Below are positions 1-5,348 of a DNA stretch of 5,348 nt, in pieces. Positions within the stretch are counted from its first letter, which is position 1, and each line of letters opens with the position of its first letter. Source of the DNA: Candidatus Eiseniibacteriota bacterium (GTDB lineage Bacteria; Eisenbacteria; RBG-16-71-46; JAGVPR01); contig JAGVPR010000048.1 of assembly GCA_020052115.1 (NCBI GenBank), positions 1 to 5,348 on the forward strand. The letters run 5' to 3'. The notes below the pieces were generated by a model. It did not search any database. It saw only the letters and a list, made by a program, of their open reading frames with translations, and was not told the origin of the DNA. The position numbers were made by a program, and so were the translations under genes.

Positions 1-918
1 CGTCGCGGGCCCGCGCGACCCGCCCAGCATCCGCGGCCGCGCAAAGCCGAAGGAGAGACCGCCCCGCGCGCAGCTCGACGTGCAATTGCCGCAGACGAAG
101 CACTCCGATGGTCGCCAGCCGCCCCTTCTGTCCGGATCGGCCGCGCCCTGGCAGTGAAACGTGCAGAGCCCGCATTCATTGCAGGCAACGTCATCCTGTC
201 GGAGCGCCAGGGCGCCGCCCTTCGCGACGAAGCCGAGCAAGCCACCGAGAGGGCAGAGGACGCGGCACCAGAAACGCCGCCTCCACCACGAGAGCGCGAG
301 AAGGACTATGAGGATCGCCGCGAGGAGCGTCCCCTGTTCGAAGCGCGGCGCGTGCGGCGCCATGATCCGGTCGCGGATCCAGACGTAGATCGGATCGGTG
401 AGTCCCTCTGCGGGCGTGGACGCGAGTGCGCGCGCGGTCGTGCGCACGGCCCATTCGGCGGGGGGCGCGAAGCCGGCCGAGAGCGACCGGATGAGAAGCG
501 AGATCGGATCGAGGATCCCGGTCCACAGCGATCCCGCCGCGGCGGAGGCGAGCACGAACCCGGCGATGACGAACTTCCATCTCTGCGACGGACGCCAGGC
601 GTCCCCCGCCCGTTCCTCGCGCCGCCTGCGAAGGAGCCGAACGCTGATCTGGCTCAGAGTCCCGAGCGGGCAGATCCATCCGCAGAAGGAGCGCCCGAGG
701 ATGAATGTCAGCGCGAGCGTCACGAGCGAGAGGAACATGAGCCCGTGGAGTGCGCCGGTGCGGAGCCATGTCGTCAGGCCGATCAGCGGATCCACCTCGA
801 GGAAGATGCGGACCGGCGGTCCTAGGCGATCTTCACCGATGCCCACCGTGCGAGCCAGCAGGTAGAAGAACAGGGCGAGGCAGAGGAGTTGCACGGCGAG
901 GCGGGCGCGGCGGAGCAC
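1..918 (-). CDS. Membrane polyferredoxin, NapH/CcoG-like 4Fe-4S protein (3' end beyond window)
   Basis: An open frame of 306 codons reads from a GTG at 918-916 to the window edge without a stop, so the C-terminus is missing. The translation has hydrophobic segments at about residues 7-22, 56-74, 116-135 and 197-212. It carries two CxxxCP motifs placed after membrane segments (FCGWICPLG, 78-86, and WCRVLCPLG, 217-225), the signature of the tandem 4Fe-4S membrane domain of NapH, NosR and CcoG relatives. Two CxxCxxCxxxC cluster motifs follow (Cys246/249/252/256 and Cys273/276/279/283), each able to hold a 4Fe-4S cluster. A loop of about 60 residues (137-196) separates the two halves. Such proteins pass electrons between quinol or cytoplasmic donors and an envelope acceptor; the partner here is unknown. 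The GTG directly abuts the stop of the DUF362 gene (TAGGTG), with a GGGGG stretch 4 nt upstream, so translation is probably coupled. The fourth Cys of each motif is followed by Gln or Ala rather than the usual Pro. The family call is firm; the exact role is not. Confidence 0.88.
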   Translation of the reverse strand, partial: MLRRARLAVQLLCLALFFYLLARTVGIGEDRLGPPVRIFLEVDPLIGLTTWLRTGALHGLMFLSLVTLALTFILGRSFCGWICPLGTLSQISVRLLRRRREERAGDAWRPSQRWKFVIAGFVLASAAAGSLWTGILDPISLLIRSLSAGFAPPAEWAVRTTARALASTPAEGLTDPIYVWIRDRIMAPHAPRFEQGTLLAAILIVLLALSWWRRRFWCRVLCPLGGLLGFVAKGGALALRQDDVACNECGLCTFHCQGAADPDRRGGWRPSECFVCGNCTSSCARGGLSFGFARPRMLGGSRGPAT

Positions 919-1833
919 CTAACCCCCGGGGATCTCGAGACGCCGCTCCTCGGCCGCGCTCCAGCGCGCGCGTCCGAGCCCGCGATCGGATGCCATCGCG
1001 ATGTGGGGCGCCTTCTCCGGAGCGCGTCCGTGAAGGGCGAAACCGCTCACCTCGGCCGCGACCGGATCCGCGGATGCGATGACGGTGTCCAGCCTGCGGA
1101 CGTCGTCGAGGCGTCCGCCCTGCGGGCCGCTCCGCAGCAGGATGCGCACTCCGTCCACGACCGTGAGCGACGGGCTGAAGAAGGCGGCGAGATCCACGAT
1201 CGAGCGATCGAGATCTTGGTGCAGCCGGTTGCGCGCGCCGCCGATCGCGCCGAGCCAGTTCTTCATCCCGTTCGTGACGCCCGCCAGCCCGTGGTGTTTT
1301 GCGATCGGGACGTTGATCTTGACGTCGGCGTCGAGGAAGGCCGGGTGGACCGGCCAATCTCTCAGTGCCACCCCTCCAATGGGGACCAGCTTCGTGCGGT
1401 CTTCCTCGAAGACCTCCATGCGCCCCCCGGCCTCCTTCACCGCGGCGGCGATTCCGGAGCGCGCGTAGCAGCGCCGGGGGTCGTTGCACGGATTGTCGAG
1501 GACGACCACGGACTTGGCGCCGGATTCGAGGCAGAGTGCGACGATCGCCGCGACGACCTCGGGATTGGTGTTGGCGGCCTGTTCGGGCGTGCGGTCCCAG
1601 CCGATGTTCGGCTTGACGACGACACGGTCACCGCGGCGGACGAACGTGCTCATCCCGCCGAGTGCCTCGATGGCTGCGCGCGTGATGGCGGCCGGAGACG
1701 GTCCGTGGGCGAACGCCAGAAGAGGGGACGGGGGGTCGGCGGAAGCGAAGAGGAAACGCGGGTCGAGCGCCGGCGAGAGCGTGGCCGCAGCAACGGCTCC
1801 GAGGCTCGTCTTGATGAACTGCCGACGTTCCAC
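919..1833 (-). CDS. Tat-exported DUF362 domain protein
   Basis: A 304-residue protein if started at the GTG at 1833-1831. An upstream in-frame ATG at 1917 would add 28 residues ahead of the signal and overlap the peroxiredoxin gene by 34 nt. The GTG is preferred because GGGAGGGG lies 6 nt before it and because the protein then opens with a twin-arginine signal: VERRQFIK followed by a hydrophobic Ala/Leu stretch to about residue 23. The body matches DUF362 (PF04015) by pattern: VVVKPNIGW near 71-79, DNPCNDPRRCYARSGI near 113-128, KHHGLAGVTNGMKN near 179-192, and the VVDGVR motif near 225-230. DUF362 proteins are often found with or fused to ferredoxin modules, but their biochemical activity is not established. 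Two cysteines (116 and 122) lie in the conserved DNPC...RRC segment. The Tat signal suggests the folded protein acts outside the cytoplasmic membrane. The gene sits between the selenoperoxiredoxin and the polyferredoxin, and its stop touches the polyferredoxin start. Confidence 0.88.
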   Translation of the reverse strand: MERRQFIKTSLGAVAAATLSPALDPRFLFASADPPSPLLAFAHGPSPAAITRAAIEALGGMSTFVRRGDRVVVKPNIGWDRTPEQAANTNPEVVAAIVALCLESGAKSVVVLDNPCNDPRRCYARSGIAAAVKEAGGRMEVFEEDRTKLVPIGGVALRDWPVHPAFLDADVKINVPIAKHHGLAGVTNGMKNWLGAIGGARNRLHQDLDRSIVDLAAFFSPSLTVVDGVRILLRSGPQGGRLDDVRRLDTVIASADPVAAEVSGFALHGRAPEKAPHIAMASDRGLGRARWSAAEERRLEIPGG

Positions 1834-1839
1834 CGTCCA

Positions 1840-1857
1840 CCCCTCCCGGGCAGGAGG
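1840..1857 (-). promoter_or_regulatory. Shine-Dalgarno of the DUF362 gene inside a small hairpin
   Basis: On the minus strand CCTCC (1857-1853) can pair with GGAGG (1846-1842) around a 6-nt loop. The right arm is part of the GGGAGGGG Shine-Dalgarno sequence (1847-1840) that serves the GTG at 1833. The hairpin would hide the ribosome binding site unless opened, for example by ribosomes finishing the upstream gene at 1884. This supports the GTG start and fits translational coupling, but the stem is short and was judged by eye. Confidence 0.4.
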
Positions 1858-1883
1858 ATACCACCCGGCGATCCCGTCAGGAA

Positions 1884-2462
1884 CTACTTCGACCTCTCGG
1901 AACCCAGCATCGTGCACACGGAGATCGCGGAACTCGGGTCCACGGCGCCGTCGCCCGCTTCGATGTGCCGGATGATTCCGCTCTTGTCCACGATGAACGT
2001 CGTGCGCTCTGCGAACGCGTATTCCACCCCCTGGACGTCGCGCTTGCGCAGGATTCCGTAGGCGGTCAGCGCCTTTCTGTTCATGTCGCTCAGGAGGGGA
2101 AAGGTCACGCCGATCTGCTTCGCGTACGCGGCGTTCGCGGCGGGGCTGTCCATGCTGATCCCCAGAACGACCGTGTCGCTTGCTTCGAACTTGGCACTAT
2201 CAGCCTGATAGGCCTGGAGCTCCTTCGTTCAGCCGCCCGTGAAGGCGAGAACGTAGAAGGCGAGGATGACGTTCTGCTTGCCCCGGTAGTCGCTCAAGCT
2301 GACCGGCTTCCACTCGTTGCTGAGCAGGGTGAGTGCCGGAGCGGCATCGCCCGGCTTGAGAAATGTCCCGGGCGTCTCGACGTCCCTTCGGTCGGAGGCG
2401 CTCGCGGGCGCGCCGATAGTCAGGAAGAGAAGTCCAGCGAGGATCGCAGGGGCGGATTTCAT
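1884..2462 (-). CDS. Secreted peroxiredoxin-like selenoprotein (AhpC/TSA redoxin, UGA = Sec78)
   Basis: Reading through the in-frame TGA at 2231-2229 gives one 192-residue protein, ending at the TAG at 1886-1884. Residues 1-23 form a Sec-type signal peptide (MKSA, hydrophobic core, ASAS cleavage region), so the mature enzyme is extracytoplasmic. The thioredoxin-fold AhpC/TSA domain follows: KPGDAAPALTLLS (36-48), VSLSDYRGKQNVILAFYVLAFTGG (54-77, shown by key parts SDYRGK and FYVLAFTGG), then U78-TKEL, ISMDSP (102-107), FPLLSD (121-126) and ERTTFIVDKSG (152-162) with the likely catalytic Arg153. The UGA falls exactly at the peroxidatic Cys of the TxxC motif (T75-G-G-U78). The expected reaction is reduction of H2O2 or organic hydroperoxides via a selenenic acid. 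The only cysteine in the chain is Cys183, near the C-terminus, a possible resolving residue. The start is the ATG at 2462, with AAAGGAG 5 nt upstream and the signal peptide beginning there. A conventional gene caller would stop at 2229 or start at the internal ATG at 2153. A nonsense mutation of a Cys codon is the alternative, but the downstream hairpin and the intact second half argue for Sec. Confidence 0.88.
2187..2231 (-). promoter_or_regulatory. Bacterial SECIS-like element with the Sec UGA codon
   Basis: The UGA is at 2231-2229. Downstream in the mRNA, GGC-CUAUCA (2214-2206) pairs with UGAUAG-(U)-GCC (2202-2193), giving nine base pairs with one bulged U at 2196 and a three-base apical loop GGC (2205-2203). 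A lower stem GAGCU (2222-2218) with AGUUC (2191-2187), including one G-U pair, is possible. The apical loop begins 24 nt after the UGA and starts with G. Known bacterial SECIS elements lie directly 3' of the UGA within the coding region and typically have a G at the start of the apical loop roughly 16-37 nt away; they are bound by the elongation factor SelB. The E. coli fdhF element also has a bulged U, though on the other arm. The fold was found by eye, not by energy calculation. Confidence 0.75.
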
Positions 2463-2467
2463 GGCTG

Positions 2468-2474
2468 CTCCTTT
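2468..2474 (-). promoter_or_regulatory. Ribosome binding site of the selenoperoxiredoxin gene
   Basis: AAAGGAG on the minus strand, 5 nt before the ATG at 2462. It fixes the start in front of the signal peptide and rules out the much longer open frame that continues upstream across the intergenic region and into the opposite-strand gene. Confidence 0.8.
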
Positions 2475-2501
2475 CGTGAGACCCGGACCTTCGAAACCCC
2501 G

Positions 2502-2530
2502 ATCATATCCAACGGAGGAGCGGGCGCGAC
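2502..2530 (-). promoter_or_regulatory. Possible sigma-70-type promoter for the minus-strand cluster
   Basis: TATGAT at 2507-2502 differs from the TATAAT consensus at one position. A weak -35 candidate (CTGTCG, three of six matches) lies 17 nt upstream at 2530-2525. Transcription would begin near 2495, leaving a 5' leader of about 30 nt before the selenoperoxiredoxin ATG. AT-rich hexamers are rare in this GC-rich intergenic stretch, which makes the -10 more notable, but the -35 is poor. Confidence 0.45.
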
Positions 2531-2618
2531 AGCCCAGATAGCGGGCGCCTTGGGGCGAATTCTCGCGGCCCCGCCGCCCTGAACTTCGGGCTGGCGCGTC
2601 CGGCGCGCGGCCTCTAGC

Positions 2619-4910
2619 ATGATCCTCCGGCCCTGGAATCGGAACGTCCCCATGGTACGCATCTTCCACATCGGCGCGCGCGCGCTCACGCTCATCGCGG
2701 CGGCGGCAGCCGCACTCTGGCTCCTGGCCGCGCTGCTCGTTTCCCTGACCCCGGTCTCCGATCCGGACCTGGGCTTTCACATCTCGTGGGGGCGGCTGCT
2801 CCTCGACGACTTCGGCCGGGCGCGTTCGCTCACGCTCGGCCAGCATCCGTCCATCGTCGTCTACGCGTACAGCTACTGGATCTACCAGGTCGTGGCGGCG
2901 ACCCTCTTCGATCATGCAGGCCCGTGGAGTCTTGTCATCCTCCGCGAGATGATGGTGCTTGGCGCACTCGCTCTCGCGTTCCTCCTGGCAGGCCGCCTGG
3001 GCGCGCCGCTCTGGGCGCGCGCCACGCTCCTCGCCTTCGGGGTCCTCGTCGGTCAGGAGCGCTTCGTGGATCGTCCGGATGTCTTCTCCACCTTGGCCTG
3101 GACGGCGGCGCTGTGGATACTCATCGTCCATAGGCGCGGCCGCGGCGTGTGGGCCCTCGTGCCGCTCCAGATCCTCTGGGTGAACACGCACCTGTTCTTC
3201 AGCCTTCTTCCGCTCGGCGCCGCGGCGTTCTTCGCCGGCGATTTCCTCGATGGGTCCTCCCGTAATCCCCGGCGCACCGGTCTTGTTCTGGGGGCGCTCG
3301 TGCTGGCCTCCTTCGTGGGCCCGGCAGGGCCGGGCGCGTGGGCCTCGCAGCTCAAGCTCGCGGGCTTCGCTTCCGGGCGCGAGGCTCCGGTGCAGATCGA
3401 AGAGCTGCTCAGCCCATTCGCGAACTACAAGAATCTCCTCTCGGTTTGGGCCTTCAGGATCGGGATGCCGATCTGCGTGATCGCGGCGATCGCCGGCCGG
3501 AAACGCGTCGGCACCGGGGCCGTTCTCGCACTGCTGGTGCCGGCCGCCTTCTCGATTCTCGCTCGCCGGACGATGGCGCTCTTCGCGCTGACGGCCGTCG
3601 CCCTCGCCCCGAGCGCGCTCGAGTTCCTAGTCTCTTGCCTCCCGGCTGCCGCGGCCCGCTCGTTGCGGCTTGCCTCGGTCGGCGTGGGCCTCGTCGCCGC
3701 ACTCGTCGGCGTCGTCGGGTTGGCGAATGGACGGGTCCTTCTTGCGGAAGACAAGCCGCTTCGCATCGGCGACATCGGGCGCGTCGAGTTGGCCGGCATG
3801 GATGCGGCCCGTTTCCTTCGAGACTCGGACGTGCAGGGGCCGGTCTTCCACAACCCGGTGCTCGCGGGGGCCATCCTGCTGCACAACGGAGAACGGCTCA
3901 CGCCCTTCATGGATGCGCGGTGGGTCGGGACCGACGAGGCGGTTGCGGTCTACCGGAAGCTCACGCGATCCGACGATGCATCCGCCGCCGCAGCGTGGGA
4001 TGAAACGCAGCGTGCCCATGGATTCGAGACGGTGATGCTTGATTTCTACGAGATGCCCGCTCTTCTGCGCAGACTCTCCGAGGATCCGGGCTGGGCGCTG
4101 GTCTTCGTTGACGACGACGCTGCCGTCTTCTGCCGTCGTGGCGGGCCGAACGACCGGGTGATCGCGGAACGGTCGCCGGAGATCGCCGCCGCGAGAGCGC
4201 TCGCGGATCCGGACCGCGAGGCGGCGCTCGGCGGGGAAGTCGTGCGGTTTCTCGGGAGCCGGCATCCCTCGCCGCTGGTCCATCTGGACTTTCCGTGGGA
4301 GAGCTTCCGCCGGGGGAACTTCGCGCTTCAGGTTCGAGACCGGCCGGCAGCGCAGGTCGCCTATCTCGATCTCTTCCGCCGTCAGCGCGGGTCCCTTCAC
4401 CTTAGCCCCCATCGCGTGGATGTCCTGCGCAACGCCCTCTGGTGCCTGGCCGAGAGCGGGCAATGGGAAGCGCAGGCCGCTCTCTGCTCGGCGTTGGTGG
4501 TGGAAGAGAAGTCGAACCCCGGGCGGCGCATAGGTCTGCGTGTCGGGGAGACCCAGGCGCTCCTCAAGCTCGGCCTGACCACCGAGATCGAGCGGTCGGC
4601 GCTCGGGATCGTCCGAGATCCGGCGGCCGAAGCGAACGATCGCTGGTGGGCCTGGACGTGCATCGCGAGCGCGAGGGAGACGGCCGGCGAGAGCGCAGGT
4701 GCGGCCGATGCGCTTCGGGCGGCCTCACGGATTCGGCCGGACGATGCAGAGACCTTTCAATCGCTCGGCACGATCCTGGACACCCGGCTGGGCCGCGCGG
4801 CCGATGCGCTCGAGGCGTACGAGAAGTACCTCTCGCTGGGCGGGCGGAGCCCCGCCGTCGAGGAGCGTGTTCGGCAGATCCGGCAAGAGAGGCCGGGCCC
4901 GCTGCCGTGA
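2619..4910 (+). CDS. Multi-pass membrane protein, GT-C glycosyltransferase-like, with C-terminal TPR region
   Basis: A 763-residue protein from the ATG at 2619; an ATG at 2652 (residue 12) is an equally plausible start because neither has a clear Shine-Dalgarno sequence. The N-terminal half is a membrane domain with hydrophobic segments near residues 22-44, 104-124, 131-143, 154-171, 178-207, 221-235, 277-294, 300-330 and 350-372. After the first segment comes an acidic DPDLGFHISWGRLLLDD loop (48-64), then ERFVDRPDVFS (147-157), PLQILWVNTHLFF (182-194) and ARRTMALFAL (315-324). This layout is common in uncharacterised GT-C-like proteins that carry a DPDLWWH-type loop motif; in true GT-C enzymes an acidic first-loop residue is catalytic and the donor is a lipid-linked sugar. 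Residues 373-510 form a soluble domain with LLHNGERLTPFMDARW (420-435), a segment typical of these proteins. The C-terminal part (about 560-750) is helical; 695-742 resembles one or two TPR units (ADALRAASRIRPDDAETFQS, then ADALEAYEKYLSLGG). Glycosyl transfer is inferred and not proven. The gene is divergent from the redox cluster and probably unrelated in function. Confidence 0.85.
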   Translation: MILRPWNRNVPMVRIFHIGARALTLIAAAAAALWLLAALLVSLTPVSDPDLGFHISWGRLLLDDFGRARSLTLGQHPSIVVYAYSYWIYQVVAATLFDHAGPWSLVILREMMVLGALALAFLLAGRLGAPLWARATLLAFGVLVGQERFVDRPDVFSTLAWTAALWILIVHRRGRGVWALVPLQILWVNTHLFFSLLPLGAAAFFAGDFLDGSSRNPRRTGLVLGALVLASFVGPAGPGAWASQLKLAGFASGREAPVQIEELLSPFANYKNLLSVWAFRIGMPICVIAAIAGRKRVGTGAVLALLVPAAFSILARRTMALFALTAVALAPSALEFLVSCLPAAAARSLRLASVGVGLVAALVGVVGLANGRVLLAEDKPLRIGDIGRVELAGMDAARFLRDSDVQGPVFHNPVLAGAILLHNGERLTPFMDARWVGTDEAVAVYRKLTRSDDASAAAAWDETQRAHGFETVMLDFYEMPALLRRLSEDPGWALVFVDDDAAVFCRRGGPNDRVIAERSPEIAAARALADPDREAALGGEVVRFLGSRHPSPLVHLDFPWESFRRGNFALQVRDRPAAQVAYLDLFRRQRGSLHLSPHRVDVLRNALWCLAESGQWEAQAALCSALVVEEKSNPGRRIGLRVGETQALLKLGLTTEIERSALGIVRDPAAEANDRWWAWTCIASARETAGESAGAADALRAASRIRPDDAETFQSLGTILDTRLGRAADALEAYEKYLSLGGRSPAVEERVRQIRQERPGPLP

Positions 4911-4917
4911 TCGCGTT

Positions 4918-5348
4918 TCAGTTCCTTGATGTCGCTCGGATCCGGCTTCCGCGGTCGTGAATGTAGGCGAACATGCGGGGGATCGCGCTCTTTGTCGCCC
5001 AGGTGACGATGAACCCCGGGATCCACCGGACGCCGGGATCAATGTTCGCGCTGTAGTCAATCCGCGAAAGCGAATCGCCGAGCGCGCTGACCCGCCACGA
5101 TCCGCTGATCGCGCGGACGTTTCCGTAGCCGGGAACCATCGTGTAGAGGATCTCCATCCGCTCGGCATCGGCGACGATCCGGAGGCGGTAGCGGCGGTCC
5201 TTGTAGACGGGGATGCCAGCCACGAAGCGTGCGACGACGGTGTCCTCGAGCACCGATTCGATTTCACATTCCCGAAGTCCCGGCCAGCATTCCTGGCCCG
5301 GCGGCGCCGCTTCCGCGAGGACCCGCCACACCAGCGCCGCCGGCAGGC
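4918..5348 (-). CDS. SRPBCC/START-like ligand-binding protein (5' end beyond window)
   Basis: The reading frame enters at the right edge and ends with a TGA at 4920-4918, giving the last 142 residues or so. An internal GTG at 5331 could be mistaken for the start, but the frame stays open upstream and LPAALVWRVLAEAAPPGQE looks like the early helix of the fold (typically 'PxxxVWxVL'). It is followed by CWPGLRECEIES, the beta strands YRLRIVADAERMEILYTMV, GNVRAISGSWRVSALGDSLSRIDYSANIDPG, and a long C-terminal helix IPGFIVTWATKSAIPRMFAYI. This order matches the SRPBCC/START (polyketide cyclase/dehydrase, Coq10-like) superfamily, which holds hydrophobic ligands in a helix-grip cavity. The ligand cannot be deduced. 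The gene converges on the membrane-protein gene, with only 7 nt between the two stop codons, so there is no room for separate terminators outside the coding ends. Confidence 0.75.
   Translation of the reverse strand, partial: LPAALVWRVLAEAAPPGQECWPGLRECEIESVLEDTVVARFVAGIPVYKDRRYRLRIVADAERMEILYTMVPGYGNVRAISGSWRVSALGDSLSRIDYSANIDPGVRWIPGFIVTWATKSAIPRMFAYIHDRGSRIRATSRN

Larger units (their letters stand above)
2463..2618. other. Divergent intergenic region
   Basis: 156 bases separate the start of the minus-strand redox cluster from the first possible start of the plus-strand membrane protein gene. It holds the peroxiredoxin ribosome binding site and the TATGAT element. It also holds a 9-base direct repeat AGCGGGCGC at 2519-2527 and 2540-2548, with 21 bases between starts (about two helical turns). 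The first copy overlaps the presumed -35 region, so an operator is possible but unproven in such GC-rich DNA. No convincing plus-strand promoter or RNA gene was seen. Confidence 0.6.

Noticed and set aside
154..825. Plus-strand open frame of 223 codons
   Set aside because: It is antisense to the polyferredoxin; the translation is rich in Arg, Glu and Pro with no recognisable domain, as expected of a high-GC shadow frame.
889..2061. Plus-strand open frame of 390 codons
   Set aside because: It lies opposite the DUF362 gene and the end of the peroxiredoxin, both of which have clear family motifs; its own translation shows none.
2229..2231. TGA as a real stop or inactivating mutation (pseudogene) in the peroxiredoxin gene
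   Set aside because: The frame is intact on both sides, the codon sits exactly at the peroxidatic position, and a SECIS-like hairpin follows at the right distance. A pseudogene remains the main alternative but is less likely.
2550..2652. Plus-strand promoter for the membrane-protein gene (TTGGGG or TAGCAT elements)
   Set aside because: The hexamers match consensus poorly and no -35/-10 pair with acceptable spacing was found.
2229..3191. Long minus-strand open frame running upstream of the peroxiredoxin ATG
   Set aside because: The upstream part is antisense to the membrane-protein gene, its translation is charged and low in complexity, and the ribosome binding site and signal peptide begin at 2462.
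3627..4463. Minus-strand open frame of 278 codons inside the membrane-protein gene
   Set aside because: Shadow of the plus-strand gene, with no hydrophobic segments, motifs or ribosome binding site that would support it.
4890..4920. Terminator between the convergent genes
   Set aside because: Only a short CGGGCCCG palindrome inside the coding end and no T-run on either strand; insufficient for a terminator call.
1..5348. CRISPR array, tRNA, rRNA or insertion sequence
   Set aside because: No regularly spaced repeats, no tRNA-like cloverleaf or rRNA segments, and no transposase-like translation or flanking inverted repeats were seen.

Overview
This is a GC-rich bacterial window with tightly packed genes. 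The large open frames on the opposite strand look like shadows of the real genes. The phylum cannot be fixed from the sequence. The high GC and the mix of a selenocysteine peroxiredoxin, a Tat-exported DUF362 protein, a membrane polyferredoxin and a GT-C/TPR membrane protein suggest an environmental, probably metagenomic, lineage that uses selenium and respires or carries out complex redox metabolism. UGA serves as a normal stop for two other genes here, so a genome-wide UGA reassignment is unlikely.

Layout. (1) Minus strand, 2462 down to 1: a three-gene, operon-like cluster. Its order is a secreted peroxiredoxin-like protein whose peroxidatic residue is encoded by an in-frame UGA (1884-2462), a Tat-signal DUF362 protein (919-1833, GTG start), and a NapH/CcoG-type membrane polyferredoxin (918 to the left edge, 3' end outside the window). 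(2) A divergent intergenic region (2463-2618) with a promoter-like element for the minus-strand cluster. (3) Plus strand, 2619-4910: a large multi-pass membrane protein resembling GT-C-type glycosyltransferases, with a C-terminal TPR-like region. (4) Minus strand, 5348-4918: a SRPBCC/START-like small-ligand-binding protein, entering from the right edge and converging on the previous gene with only 7 bases between the stop codons.

The main discovery is the peroxiredoxin. Read conventionally it falls apart into a 77-residue signal-peptide fragment and a detached thioredoxin-fold fragment. Read through the UGA at 2229-2231 it becomes one intact 192-residue redoxin with Sec at the position of the peroxidatic Cys (TGGU, residues 75-78). 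A bulged hairpin follows immediately, with a G-rich apical loop starting 24 nt after the UGA, as expected of a bacterial SECIS element.

The three minus-strand genes all appear to be envelope proteins (Sec-secreted, Tat-secreted, membrane). A working hypothesis is an extracytoplasmic peroxide-reduction system in which membrane iron-sulfur electron transfer is linked to a selenoperoxiredoxin. The link is inferred from gene order only.
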